A stretch of DNA of 64,000 nucleotides, from positions 806,001-870,000 of the forward strand of contig WGME01000003.1 in assembly GCA_016125225.1 (NCBI GenBank). Direction: 5' to 3'. The notes under the pieces were generated by a model. That model was not told the origin of the DNA. It saw only the letters and a list, made by a program, of their open reading frames with translations, and did no database searches. This stretch comes from a bacterium. GTDB taxonomy: Bacteria; Planctomycetota; Planctomycetia; Planctomycetales; Planctomycetaceae. This document shows positions 1 through 10,079 of the stretch, piece by piece. Within the stretch, counting starts at the first letter, position 1, and each line of letters starts with the position of its first letter. A program made the translations under genes and the position numbers.

Positions 1-1
1 C

Positions 2-298
2 ATTGATGTTACGGTTCCCGTGGATCACCACCTTTCCGCAGAATTACGGGCTTTGTACCTGAATCTTTCCAATGAAGGCGATTTCCTGCTGATCAGCCAG
101 TTTCTGGATTTGCCTCCCGAAGAGGCCAGCGACTGGAAAGAACGCCTGGGATTGGATGAAGCCCGCATCGCGACACTGTTCGATGTGCTGGAACGCTGGC
201 ATCCAGCCCCCGAATTGTTGGGGAATCTGCAGGGATTGGTGAGTGTTGGCGAAGCCCAGCGGTTAGCCCGGTTGCTCCGCGTGCCCATTCCCGCCTGA
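2..298 (+). CDS. C-terminal part of an uncharacterised protein truncated by the window edge
   Basis: Frame is open from the window start (IDVTVPVDHH...) to the stop at 298; no family recognised. Confidence 0.5.
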   Translation: MDVTVPVDHHLSAELRALYLNLSNEGDFLLISQFLDLPPEEASDWKERLGLDEARIATLFDVLERWHPAPELLGNLQGLVSVGEAQRLARLLRVPIPA

Positions 299-419
299 AC
301 GATTTTTTTCTGGCGAATTCTTACCGAACTCAACTGCAAGTTGACCGTACGGCCCGGTCGATTTAGCATATGAGATTCTACTGATGTTTCCCCGTCGTCC
401 TTCGCAAGGAGCGCGTCCG

Positions 420-1982
420 ATGCGAAGCCTTTTGTCTTGTGCCGTGGTCTTGGTCTCGGCTGCGGGCAGTGTCTCTGCTGCGGAACGTTTAACGCCAGAA
501 GCGTTGGAAACCTCATTACGGGCTGAGGTCCCTGCCGCCTCGGACGGCAGCATTTCTGACGAACAGTTCCTGCGTCGCGCGACGCTTGATCTGCTAGGTC
601 GACAACCCACCGCAATGGAACTGGAAGAGTTTCTCGCCAGCGATTCAGCTGATCGGCGATCGCAAGAAATTGAGCGGTTGCTCGCCTGTCCCGAGTTTGG
701 CCAGAACTGGGCGAACTACTGGGTTGATACGATTGCCTTCCGTGTCCCGCCCCCGGAACTCACCTTTCTGAATTACGATCCGCTGCGGACTTGGCTCGCC
801 GAAAAGCTGAATACCAACACTGGTTGGGATGCCATCGTCCGTGACATTCTTTCAGCGACGGGCAAAGTCAAAGACAATCCACCGGTGACCTTCGTGGCCT
901 ATCATGAGGCTCATCCGCAACGGCTGGCATCGGAAACGGCTCGCATCTTCATGAGCGTGCAGATCGGGTGTGCTCAATGTCACGACCATCCGTTCGATGA
1001 TTGGAAACGCGAGCAGTTCCACGAACTGGCTGCCTACTTCGTGCGGGCCTCGGTCAAGTTCCCCTGGAATGAGGGAGCCGAGACTGAAGTGAAGGACAAA
1101 GGCAAAGGCGAATACACGATGCCGAACGTCTCTGACCCGACGCAAAAAGGGACAGAGATGACACCGGCCTTCCTCACCGGCAAGGCTCTCGAAAAAGGCA
1201 AAAGCGATGCCGAACGTCGGGATGAGTTGGCACAACTCGTCGCCAATCCCGCAAATCCCTGGTTCGCAAAATCGTTCGTCAACCGAGTCTGGTCGCGACT
1301 GATGGGACGTGGGTTCTACGATCCTGTTGACGACTTTGGCCCGGCCAACCTCGCCTATGTCGAATCGGTGCATGAACAACTCGCCGCAGACTTTGTTGAC
1401 TCCGATTTCGACGTCAAGCGGACTTTCCGTTTGATCATGAACACACCGGCCTATCAGCAGCCGCTGCCGAGCCATGTATCGACGGCCCAGGATCCTTTCA
1501 CAACCGCGACTACCACCAAATTGCGTGGTGACGAAGTTTATGCGTCACTGGTGACGGCGATTGAATTGCCAAATGTCACACCCCCAAAGATGGAACCGAC
1601 GAAAGAGATCCGCTTCCCCCCACCGCCGAAAAGCACGCGAGATGTTGTGGCCGAAACGTTCAGTTTTGATCCCTCAGCCCGCCCACAGGATGTCGCCCGC
1701 ACTTTGCAGCAGGCGATGCTCATGATGAACAATGAGCAGTTGCAGCGTCAGATCGATGCCCGTCCGGAAAGTGGAACTGTCCTGGCGAAGTTGCTGCAAA
1801 CCGTGCCTGAGAATCGCGACCGGGTCGAAGAGCTCTTCCTGTCGGTCTTGGCCCGTCGCCCGACCGATAAAGAAATCACCATCGCCATGGAGCACGTGAG
1901 TGTCGCCGAAGACCGCAACATGGCCTTCGAAGACCTGCTTTGGAGCCTGATCAATTCCGCGGAGTTCACGACCAAGCGGTAA
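420..1982 (+). CDS. DUF1549/DUF1553 domain secreted protein (planctomycete type)
   Basis: ORF 384..1982; signal peptide-like MRSLLSCAVVLVSAAGSVSA; QIGCAQCHDHPFDDW and FVNRVWSRLMGRGFYDPVDD motifs. Confidence 0.9.
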   Translation: MRSLLSCAVVLVSAAGSVSAAERLTPEALETSLRAEVPAASDGSISDEQFLRRATLDLLGRQPTAMELEEFLASDSADRRSQEIERLLACPEFGQNWANYWVDTIAFRVPPPELTFLNYDPLRTWLAEKLNTNTGWDAIVRDILSATGKVKDNPPVTFVAYHEAHPQRLASETARIFMSVQIGCAQCHDHPFDDWKREQFHELAAYFVRASVKFPWNEGAETEVKDKGKGEYTMPNVSDPTQKGTEMTPAFLTGKALEKGKSDAERRDELAQLVANPANPWFAKSFVNRVWSRLMGRGFYDPVDDFGPANLAYVESVHEQLAADFVDSDFDVKRTFRLIMNTPAYQQPLPSHVSTAQDPFTTATTTKLRGDEVYASLVTAIELPNVTPPKMEPTKEIRFPPPPKSTRDVVAETFSFDPSARPQDVARTLQQAMLMMNNEQLQRQIDARPESGTVLAKLLQTVPENRDRVEELFLSVLARRPTDKEITIAMEHVSVAEDRNMAFEDLLWSLINSAEFTTKR

Positions 1983-2003
1983 GCGTTGTAGCGGACCTGC
2001 TCC

Positions 2004-2238
2004 ATGCCGACCGTATTGATTTCAGGACCGTTTCGATTTTACTTTTTCAGCGATGAAGGTAACGAACCAGCCCACATCCATGTGAAGACACAGGATCGCA
2101 CCGCCAAGTTCTGGTTGAACCCCGTCTCCCTGGCTGCCAATTGATGGATTTCGTGCTCATGAACTCCATCAGATAGAAGCCTTGGTGGAACAGCATCGAC
2201 AACAATTTGAAGAGGCCTGGAATGACTACTTCGGTTGA
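2004..2238 (+). pseudogene. DUF4160-like gene interrupted by an apparent 1-nt frameshift
   Basis: ATG at 2004 gives MPTVLISGPFRFYFFSDEGNEPAHIHVKTQDRTAKFWLNPVSLAAN*; the next frame continues GFRAHELHQIEALVEQHRQQFEEAWNDYFG* to 2238. Confidence 0.75.
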
Positions 2239-2509
2239 GGCAGAACGCAAAACTTTGCGGGCCTTTCGGCCGACCTCGGCGCGTGCCGTCCATGTCTCCT
2301 GCGATGATTGCTATTTGGTTGTCACATTGGAAGACGGCCGTATCGTTCAAGTTCCCCTGCTCTGGTTTCCTCGCCTCCATGCTGCCAGTCCGGTCGAGCG
2401 CACGGAATGTGAAATCGCAGGAGGGGGCACCAGCCTTCATTGGGCAGGGTTGGATGAAGATTTAACCGTGGCTAATCTCCTCGCAGGTGCCGACACCGAA
2501 TCCACATAG
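2222..2509 (+). CDS. DUF2442 domain protein
   Basis: ARAVHVSCDDCYLVVTLEDGRIVQVPLLWFPRLHAASPVER...LHWAGLDEDLTVANLLAG resembles DUF2442; overlaps the 3' end of the DUF4160 gene. Confidence 0.8.
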   Translation: MTTSVEAERKTLRAFRPTSARAVHVSCDDCYLVVTLEDGRIVQVPLLWFPRLHAASPVERTECEIAGGGTSLHWAGLDEDLTVANLLAGADTEST

Positions 2510-2527
2510 TTTAAACGGGTCAATGTT

Positions 2528-3850
2528 ATGCTGCGCCCCATTCTCGATCTCAGCGTCTCACGGCACGGTATCCAATCCCGTCGGGGATTCTTGAAACAGC
2601 TCTCCGGAGGGCTGACCGCTGCCGGGGTTATGACCTTGGGTTGGCGCGACTTGATGATGGCCCAGGCGGCTGAACTGCAGAAGCAGGGCAAGTCGATGAT
2701 CCTGCTCTGGATGGATGGCGGGCCCAGCCAGTTTGACACCTTCAACCCAAAGATTGGCTCCCCTAATCAGGGACCGGCGACAGCGATTGATACTGCCGTG
2801 CCGGGTCTGCAGTTTGCCGATTTCTGGCCGGAAACCGCGAAGATCGCCGATCGTCTGGCGGTCATTCGTTCGATGCGGACGAGTGAAGCCGAGCATGACC
2901 GGGCGATTACTCTGGTCCGAACGGGCTATCCGCCGAACCCGGCTTTACGGTATCCCACCTTTGGTTCGCTCATCGCCCGCGATCGCGAAAATCCGGAGTT
3001 TGAATTCCCCTCTTTCGTGCGCATCGGCAAGCCTCGCATCAAGACCCGTGATGTCGACGCTGGCGTGCTGGGTGTGCAGTACAACTCTTTCAATATCGAT
3101 CAGGCGGGAAAACTGCCGGACGATGTGCGCCCGCGAGTCGCCGAAGACGTGCTGCGACGCCGGCTATCACTGACCGAGCGTTTTGATGCGGAGTTTGCTG
3201 CCGTGGGGGCGGTCGCCGCGGTCAATGAGAAGCGTTCCGTCTACGACCGGACATCGCGTTTTGTGCTCAGCCCCCGGCTCAATACGTTTCAGCTCGACAA
3301 CGAGCCCGATCCACTGCGCGATGCGTATGGCCGCACGAACTTTGGTCAGGGATGTCTGCTGGCCCGGCGGTTGGTCGAACAAGGGGTCAGCTTTGTCGAA
3401 GTGATCTCCTCGGGCGATCGTAATGATGCCGGTTGGGATACGCACAATAATGGCTTCCGCGACCAACCCTATTTGTGTGCGGAGGTGGACCCGGCGTTAT
3501 CGACCCTGGTGCTCGATCTGGAAGAACGGGGCATGCTGGAGAACACGCTGGTGGTCTGGATGGGAGAGTTTGGCCGCACTCCCAAAATCAAGGCCGACGG
3601 CGGCCGTGATCATTATTCTAAAGGCTGGCCGGTGGTGCTGGCTGGCGGGGGCGTAAATGCGGGGCAGGTGATCGGAGCCACAGATGCTGACGGCGTCGAT
3701 GTCACCGATCGTCCCATTGGCATCCAGGATCTCTTCGTGAGTCTCTGCCAAACCATGGGGTTGGACCCTCACGAGGAGTATGTCACCAGCGATGGCCGCC
3801 CGATCAAGCTGGTTGATGGTGGCGAAGCCATTTCGGAACTGTTCGGCTGA
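2528..3850 (+). CDS. DUF1501 domain protein
   Basis: Tat-like RRGFLKQLSGGLTAAG N-terminus; DGGPSQFDTFNPK, GWDTHNNGF and GEFGRTPKI motifs. Confidence 0.92.
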   Translation: MLRPILDLSVSRHGIQSRRGFLKQLSGGLTAAGVMTLGWRDLMMAQAAELQKQGKSMILLWMDGGPSQFDTFNPKIGSPNQGPATAIDTAVPGLQFADFWPETAKIADRLAVIRSMRTSEAEHDRAITLVRTGYPPNPALRYPTFGSLIARDRENPEFEFPSFVRIGKPRIKTRDVDAGVLGVQYNSFNIDQAGKLPDDVRPRVAEDVLRRRLSLTERFDAEFAAVGAVAAVNEKRSVYDRTSRFVLSPRLNTFQLDNEPDPLRDAYGRTNFGQGCLLARRLVEQGVSFVEVISSGDRNDAGWDTHNNGFRDQPYLCAEVDPALSTLVLDLEERGMLENTLVVWMGEFGRTPKIKADGGRDHYSKGWPVVLAGGGVNAGQVIGATDADGVDVTDRPIGIQDLFVSLCQTMGLDPHEEYVTSDGRPIKLVDGGEAISELFG

Positions 3851-3885
3851 TAGCGCAGTTGCGTCGGCGTTGGGGAGAACACGTT

Positions 3886-4776
3886 TCAGTCGCAGTTCAA
3901 CCGTACAATGCGGCCCCCGGCAAAACCGACAATCAGCCAGTCGCCCAGTGGTGCCAGTCGTATCCGCGAGACATCGTCCGGGGCTTCGAGCATCCACTTC
4001 AGGTCGCCGGTCTCGTCGATCATGAAGAGTTGCTTTTCCAGCGTGGCGACGGCAAAACGCTTGCGGCTATAGGTCGACGTGATGCGATGCGCCGTGCCAT
4101 CGAGCACAAATGTCCCGAGAGAACTCCCCTGCGCATCATAAATTTGAATGCCATGAGCAAGGCCCGCCAAGGCAATGGTTTTGCCATCGCCGGTGACGGT
4201 GAGATCGTTTACGGTCGACCACAACCGCTCATTCCATTCGGGATCGCCATCGAGACTGAAACGGGCGAAAAACCCGTAGTCCGCAGCCACAATCATCGCC
4301 GGTTCAGAGAGCAGATACTCGAGATACCGTAACGGCCGCAGGGATTCAAACTGCGAGATCTTCCGTTTATCGGCATCAAAGACCAGATTCTGGCCATTGC
4401 TCAAGGCGACCGCAGTATGGGTGCCTTGAGGCGACATCGTTAAGCCTATGGCTTCGTCAGGCAGGTCACGTGTCCAGCGGAATTGCAGGCTGCGATCGAA
4501 CCAGGCCAGCGTGGCATCATCGAGGATCGCCACACCTGCTGATCCATCGTCGGCCCAAGACACCAGTCGAATTTGGTGCGAGGTTCTGGTGAGCGACTGC
4601 ACGCGACCGCGGCGATCGATCCGGTACAAGCCCCCGGATTCATCGGCCGCGAGCACTTCACCTGATTCCCGGGCGACATCCAGTTCCGTGAGAGGAGCAT
4701 CCGTGGCGAAGGACCAGAGTTGAGACGGGCGCGACCCTCGTCCGGTCCTTAACCAATCGGGTGTCCCTGTGGTCAT
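3886..4776 (-). CDS. Beta-propeller/WD40-like repeat protein, uncharacterised
   Basis: Repeated blade-like segments (GEVLAADESGGLYRIDRRGRV, GKTIALAGLAHGIQIYDAQG, FAVATLEKQLFMIDETGDLKW); start overlaps the upstream S41 stop. Confidence 0.65.
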   Translation of the reverse strand: MTTGTPDWLRTGRGSRPSQLWSFATDAPLTELDVARESGEVLAADESGGLYRIDRRGRVQSLTRTSHQIRLVSWADDGSAGVAILDDATLAWFDRSLQFRWTRDLPDEAIGLTMSPQGTHTAVALSNGQNLVFDADKRKISQFESLRPLRYLEYLLSEPAMIVAADYGFFARFSLDGDPEWNERLWSTVNDLTVTGDGKTIALAGLAHGIQIYDAQGSSLGTFVLDGTAHRITSTYSRKRFAVATLEKQLFMIDETGDLKWMLEAPDDVSRIRLAPLGDWLIVGFAGGRIVRLNCD

Positions 4777-6410
4777 CGACGTGCCAGTTGCTCGCGGAGT
4801 ACATTGAGTCCCGCCTGAACATCGCGGTCTTCCGAGGGATCGAATTTCCCCCGGTAGGCCGTTCGCCGACGATTCGGAACTTCCGCGACGGCGAGGTCAG
4901 GCTCCAGGCCGATCTTACCGTACGTGTTCCCGGCTGGCGAGTAGAACTTGGCCGTGGTCAATCGCAGGCCAGTTTCCCCAATCCCAGGCAGAATGCTCTG
5001 GACCGACCATTTGCCATAGGTTTTGCGGCCGACAATCGTGCCCCGATGATGATCTTTGATGGCTCCGGCCACGACTTCACTGGCACTGGCACTGTCGCCA
5101 TCCACTAGCAGGGTTAAAGGCGTTTTCCACGTTCCCGGACGTTGAGCCGAATAGCTCCAGTTCTGATCGCCGATGCGGCCGCGTGTTGAAACCAGCACGC
5201 CATCTTCGATGAAGCGGTCCAGCACTTCGACGGCCGAATTCAGCAAGCCGCCAGGATTGCCCCGGAGGTCGAACACCAGGGCTCGCATGCCTTCGCGATG
5301 GAGTTTCAGTAGAGCTGCATCGAGTTCACTCGCAGTTGTCTTCTGAAAGCCGGTCAGCTTGATATAGCCGATACCGTTGACAGAATCGATGATCTCAGCG
5401 ACCGGGATGCTCTTCACTTTCACGGCACGGCGAGTCAGCAACGCGGTGCGTTCTTCTTTCGTTTCCGGATCTTCCAGGATGAGACGCACTCTGCTGCCGG
5501 GTGTGCCCTGCAACAGTGTGGCCGCTTCTTCCGTGGTCATGTTGCGGCAGTCGACGGCGTCGATTCCGGTGATGAAGTCGCCCGGTTGAGCCCCCCCCTC
5601 GTCGGCCGGGCTTTCCGGCAAGACATTGACCAGCAACAACCCACGACCAAGGTCGGCCTTCATTTCGATGCCGATGCCGACGAACTCACCATCGATGTTG
5701 TTGTAGAGATCCGCGAGCTTGCTGGGGGTGAGATAGGTGCTGTAGTCATCGAGGGCGTTGCAGCCACCGAAGAGATACTCCATCACGATGGCACCAGCCG
5801 GGATACCGACTTCCTGGGCCCCGAGATCACAGATTTGATTGATGACCGACTGAGCTTCTTCCACGCTGTTCGTCGGGTAATTCCAATACCGCTCCCGCAG
5901 CACATCTCGCATGTGCCGGGTTGATTCCGGAGTCGCATTCGGAGCATTCCGCTTTAGGAATTTTTCGTTGTTCAATGCGAGGTACAGGCTTTCGGTTCCG
6001 TGGGCAACAAACGATGTTGTCCCAAGCGACTCGACATATTGCTGACGGATTTTCGTCAAGACATCGTTGAGGTAACTGAAGGCTTCCTGGCGAGACGCTG
6101 TCAGCAACTGACCAGTGAAGGAAGCGTCGCTATAACGACGGTCGATACCAAAGTGGACTTTGCTCCGACGCAACGCGTACTGCAGTTGCTCATTGCTCGG
6201 CCAACGTTTTGTCGCCGATTCATAGAACTCAATCGCATCGATCCAGCGCCGTGAGTATTCAAATTCAGCCCCTTGCCGAACCGCAGCCCGTTCATCATCT
6301 GGCAAGGCAACCGAATCGTCCGCGGCATGGATCGGGGTCAGCCCTTGAAAGGCGACCAGCGCGAGAACCAGCATACACCAACTTCGAAAACGAATATGAC
6401 CCCAAAACAT
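4773..6410 (-). CDS. S41 family C-terminal processing peptidase with PDZ domain
   Basis: PDZ region GIGIEMKADLGRGLLLVNVLPESPADEGGAQPGD; catalytic region DGDSASASEVVAGAIKDHHRGTIVGRKTYGK. Confidence 0.92.
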   Translation of the reverse strand: MFWGHIRFRSWCMLVLALVAFQGLTPIHAADDSVALPDDERAAVRQGAEFEYSRRWIDAIEFYESATKRWPSNEQLQYALRRSKVHFGIDRRYSDASFTGQLLTASRQEAFSYLNDVLTKIRQQYVESLGTTSFVAHGTESLYLALNNEKFLKRNAPNATPESTRHMRDVLRERYWNYPTNSVEEAQSVINQICDLGAQEVGIPAGAIVMEYLFGGCNALDDYSTYLTPSKLADLYNNIDGEFVGIGIEMKADLGRGLLLVNVLPESPADEGGAQPGDFITGIDAVDCRNMTTEEAATLLQGTPGSRVRLILEDPETKEERTALLTRRAVKVKSIPVAEIIDSVNGIGYIKLTGFQKTTASELDAALLKLHREGMRALVFDLRGNPGGLLNSAVEVLDRFIEDGVLVSTRGRIGDQNWSYSAQRPGTWKTPLTLLVDGDSASASEVVAGAIKDHHRGTIVGRKTYGKWSVQSILPGIGETGLRLTTAKFYSPAGNTYGKIGLEPDLAVAEVPNRRRTAYRGKFDPSEDRDVQAGLNVLREQLARR

Positions 6411-6991
6411 TCAGGTTCCCCCAAGGACTCACGTGTTGACGTCAACCCGGCCATAAACACATCCGCCCCCCTCAGAACGGATGGGACCAGGGGACCCGTC
6501 AGTGAGTCCTGCTGGCAAACTGCGAGGGTTCTGGAAAGAACACTCAAGTTCGCCCCTGACACAGTCGAATATAGGCCGCGCAAATGGTGAGGTCAAACTT
6601 TTGCGGTAAGTCTGTTGACTTCCTAGCGTTAAATCCTGTTCAGCTGGTGTACCTTGCCAGGGTGGCACGCATTTGTGCGAAAATGTCAGGTTCTCCAACC
6701 TTTGAGAGATCGAGACACTTCGCTGTGAACTATGCCCCCGGTTGGCAGCGGTTTCCTGGCAGGAAACGGCAACATCTCAAGTCTTCGCGGCAACCTTCTG
6801 AAGTGCTGGAATTCACAGTCAAGAAGCAGTGTTGGCATTGATGCGACAGGATGGGAAAAGTCCTTGTTCTCCAAGCCGCTCGCTACCGCCGACTGCTCGA
6901 ACCGTTTAATGTATTGATGTTGATTCCATCGACGATGAGTGCCTCGCATCGTCCCCTCCTTCCCTCTTCCCGCCGGGACCTTGGTGACTCG

Positions 6992-9900
6992 ATGCTGACA
7001 CGTTCGTTGACCTGCCTACGGGGCGGCCTTGCTGGTTGTATGGTTCTTATGGGCTTGTCGGTCTGGCTGACGGCCGCAGAGCCCGATTCCTTGGCCGCAC
7101 AACTTCCCCGCATTGCTCCACATGAACCCAGCGAAACGCTCTCAACATTTCGCCTGCAACAGGGGTTTTCGTTAGAACTGGTCGCGCAGGAACCCGCAGT
7201 CGCTGATCCGATTGATGCCGCGTTCGATGCCGATGGCCGTATGTATGTCGTCGAGATGCGTGACTATCCGTTCCTGCCCGAACAGCGGCCGGACAAATAT
7301 GTCGAGCGTCAACCGGAACGGTTCGGGTCGATTCGTCTGCTGGAAGATACCAACGGCGACGGCCGCATGGACAAGAGCACGGTCTTCGCCGACCGGCTCA
7401 CCTGGCCACAGTCGGTCTGTTGCTACAAGGGGGGCGTGTTTGTCATCGCACCGCCGTCGCTGTATTACATGAAAGACACCGATGGCGATGGCGTCGCCGA
7501 TGTCAAAGAAGAATGGTTCACCGGCTTCAAGACCGATAATGTGCAGGCCTTGTCGAATGGTCTCGAATGGTCGTTCGATCATGGGATCTATTGGGCCGGG
7601 GGACGCTCAGGGGCCGAGATCAAGCAGGGCGACCAGTTACTGTTCGCCCTCAATCGTAAAGACCTGCGACTCGATCCGACCACGCGTGAGCTGACGGCCG
7701 TTTCAGGGGGCGAACAGTATGGGCACACGTTCGATGATTGGGGCAACCGGTACGTTTGCAACAACAGCAATCATCTGGAGCAGGTCGTTCTGCCCGCCCG
7801 CTATCTCGATCGCAATCCGTATGTGACCGCCTCGAATGTGGTGCGAACAATCGCCGCTGAAGGCGCCGCCGCTCCGGTTTATCGCATCAGTCCTCCTGAA
7901 CCCTGGCGCATCGTCCGTACGGCTCGGCGGGCCGCTGACCCGGCATTTGCGAGCCGGGCACCTCAAACCGAACTCGTGGCCACGGGTTTCTTTACCTCGG
8001 CCACGGGAGTCACCGTGTATCGCGGGGGGGCCTATCCGCCCGAATTTCAGGGCAACGTGTTCATCGGCGACGTCGGCGGGAATCTCGTGCACCGCAAGCG
8101 TCTCGATCCCAATGGCTTGACGATGATTGGCACGCGGACGGAAGAGCAGGTCGAGTTCCTCGCTTCGACCGACAACTGGTTCCGTCCCACCAACTTTGTG
8201 AATGCCCCCGATGGCTCGCTGTACATTCTCGATATGTATTGGGAAACCATCGAGCACCCAGCATCCATCCCGGAAGACATCAAAGCCCATCTCGACCTCG
8301 AAAGTGGGAACGACCGTGGCCGGGTCTATCGCCTCGTGTCACCGAACATGATTCGGTTCCAGCCGCCAAAACTCAGCGCCATGCCCACTGTGGAACTGGT
8401 GGCACAATTGGAATCTCCGCATGGATGGGTCCGCGAGACAGCACATCGGTTGATCTGGGAACGCCAGGACGCAAGTTGTGTTGATGCGTTACGAAAGCTG
8501 GTCTCGAAAGGCAACACACCCCAGTCACGATTGCTGGCTTTGTGGTCGCTGCAAGGCTTGAACCAACTGACCGAGGCCGATGTGCTGGTTGGTTTAGGCG
8601 ATGCTGATCCGCATGTGCGGGAACAAGGGGTGCGTCTGTGCGAAGATCTGAGCTCGCCGTCACCCGCCTTGTTCGCCGCTTTGAAGCCACTTCTGAATGA
8701 TCCGGCTCCGCGCGTTCAATGGCAACTCGCGTTCAGCCTGGGAGAATTGCAGGATGCGAGCGTGCCGAAGTTACTCATTGAATTGGCACGCACGGCTGCG
8801 AACAACGCCGATCTGCGGCTGGCGATTCTGACTTCGGTTCCAGGAGCGGGTCCCGACTTTATGGCCGAATTGCTGGCGGACCCGCAGTTGGCCAAGACAC
8901 CGCTCGCTCGGGAAACGGTGACAATGCTCGCGGCTAGCAGTTCGCTGGAGTCGCTGTCGACCATGTTCGTCACGCTACTCAAGCAACCGGCAACCCTGCG
9001 GAACCCCAGTCTACTGGCGTTTCAATCGGGCCTGAACCGTCAGGGACTCGATTTGCTCAAACTCTCAGAGGCCAAGACCCTGAGTGAAGCCGATCGGCAG
9101 TTGTTTACCGAGTGGCTGTCACAAACACAAGATGTGCTGACCGCCGAGAATGCCTCTCCGGCCGACAAATTGCTGGCCATCGACGTCCTGGCTGGTGTGC
9201 CCACCGCCGATGTGGCGGGGACACTCGGGCAGTTGCTCCATCCGCAAACTTCTCCGGAATTGCAGGCACGGGCCGCGAAGACATTGGCACAATCGACGGA
9301 ACCCACAGCGACGATTCTGCTCTTTGCCGCATGGAAGGGTTTGGGGCCGCTCAGCCGTCGCGAAGCGATTGATGGACTGGTGCAGTCCACCGCCGGTGCT
9401 CAGGCGTTGCTGACAGCGATCGGAGAACAGGCCGTGCGCTCCACCGAACTTGATCGCGACAAACAGCAACTGTTGCTGAAATATCCGGATGCCGGAGTAC
9501 GTGCTGCTGCCGCCAAGTTGTTGAGTGCGGCCCAAAGCAATCGCAAGGCGATCGTGGCAGAATACCAGCAGGCCCTGCAACTGGACGGTGATGTTGCGCG
9601 AGGCACCGCCGTCTACAAAAAAATCTGCATCCAATGTCACCGATCGGGGAATGAAGGCTACGCTGTCGGTCCCGATCTCGTTTCGGTCCAGAACAAATCG
9701 CCCGATGATCTGCTCATCGCGTTGATGGACCCGAACCGGGAAGCTCAGCCGATCTATACGACCTACACGGCGATTACGACACAAGGGACCGTGTCGACCG
9801 GTTTGATCGCCGCGGAAAACGCCGTCAGCATCACCTTGCGTCGTGCCGAGGCGAAGGAAGACGTGGTGCTGCGTGATCAGATCGATGAGCTGCTTTCCAA

Positions 9901-10003
9901 TGGTGTTTCGCTGATGCCCGAAGGGCTGGAGAAAGATCTCTCGCCCCAGCAGATTGCCGACGTGATCGCGTACATCAAATCGTTGGCCATGACTGGCAAA
10001 TAA
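6992..10003 (+). CDS. PVC-type membrane-bound dehydrogenase with HEAT repeats and C-terminal haem-binding cytochrome c domain
   Basis: ORF 6851..10003; beta-propeller region, HEAT-like repeats, CIQCHRSGNEGYAVGPDL haem site. Confidence 0.9.
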   Translation: MLTRSLTCLRGGLAGCMVLMGLSVWLTAAEPDSLAAQLPRIAPHEPSETLSTFRLQQGFSLELVAQEPAVADPIDAAFDADGRMYVVEMRDYPFLPEQRPDKYVERQPERFGSIRLLEDTNGDGRMDKSTVFADRLTWPQSVCCYKGGVFVIAPPSLYYMKDTDGDGVADVKEEWFTGFKTDNVQALSNGLEWSFDHGIYWAGGRSGAEIKQGDQLLFALNRKDLRLDPTTRELTAVSGGEQYGHTFDDWGNRYVCNNSNHLEQVVLPARYLDRNPYVTASNVVRTIAAEGAAAPVYRISPPEPWRIVRTARRAADPAFASRAPQTELVATGFFTSATGVTVYRGGAYPPEFQGNVFIGDVGGNLVHRKRLDPNGLTMIGTRTEEQVEFLASTDNWFRPTNFVNAPDGSLYILDMYWETIEHPASIPEDIKAHLDLESGNDRGRVYRLVSPNMIRFQPPKLSAMPTVELVAQLESPHGWVRETAHRLIWERQDASCVDALRKLVSKGNTPQSRLLALWSLQGLNQLTEADVLVGLGDADPHVREQGVRLCEDLSSPSPALFAALKPLLNDPAPRVQWQLAFSLGELQDASVPKLLIELARTAANNADLRLAILTSVPGAGPDFMAELLADPQLAKTPLARETVTMLAASSSLESLSTMFVTLLKQPATLRNPSLLAFQSGLNRQGLDLLKLSEAKTLSEADRQLFTEWLSQTQDVLTAENASPADKLLAIDVLAGVPTADVAGTLGQLLHPQTSPELQARAAKTLAQSTEPTATILLFAAWKGLGPLSRREAIDGLVQSTAGAQALLTAIGEQAVRSTELDRDKQQLLLKYPDAGVRAAAAKLLSAAQSNRKAIVAEYQQALQLDGDVARGTAVYKKICIQCHRSGNEGYAVGPDLVSVQNKSPDDLLIALMDPNREAQPIYTTYTAITTQGTVSTGLIAAENAVSITLRRAEAKEDVVLRDQIDELLSNGVSLMPEGLEKDLSPQQIADVIAYIKSLAMTGK

Positions 10004-10079
10004 GAAAGTATGCTGAGTGTCGGTCATCACAGGGGAAATGCTGACATCTCTGAGTTTTTCACTGCTGCGGTGAGATGGA

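Noticed and set aside
6584-6841. 85-aa ORF in the S41/PVC divergent intergenic region
   Set aside because: Short and without family resemblance; a 440-bp divergent promoter region is sufficient explanation.
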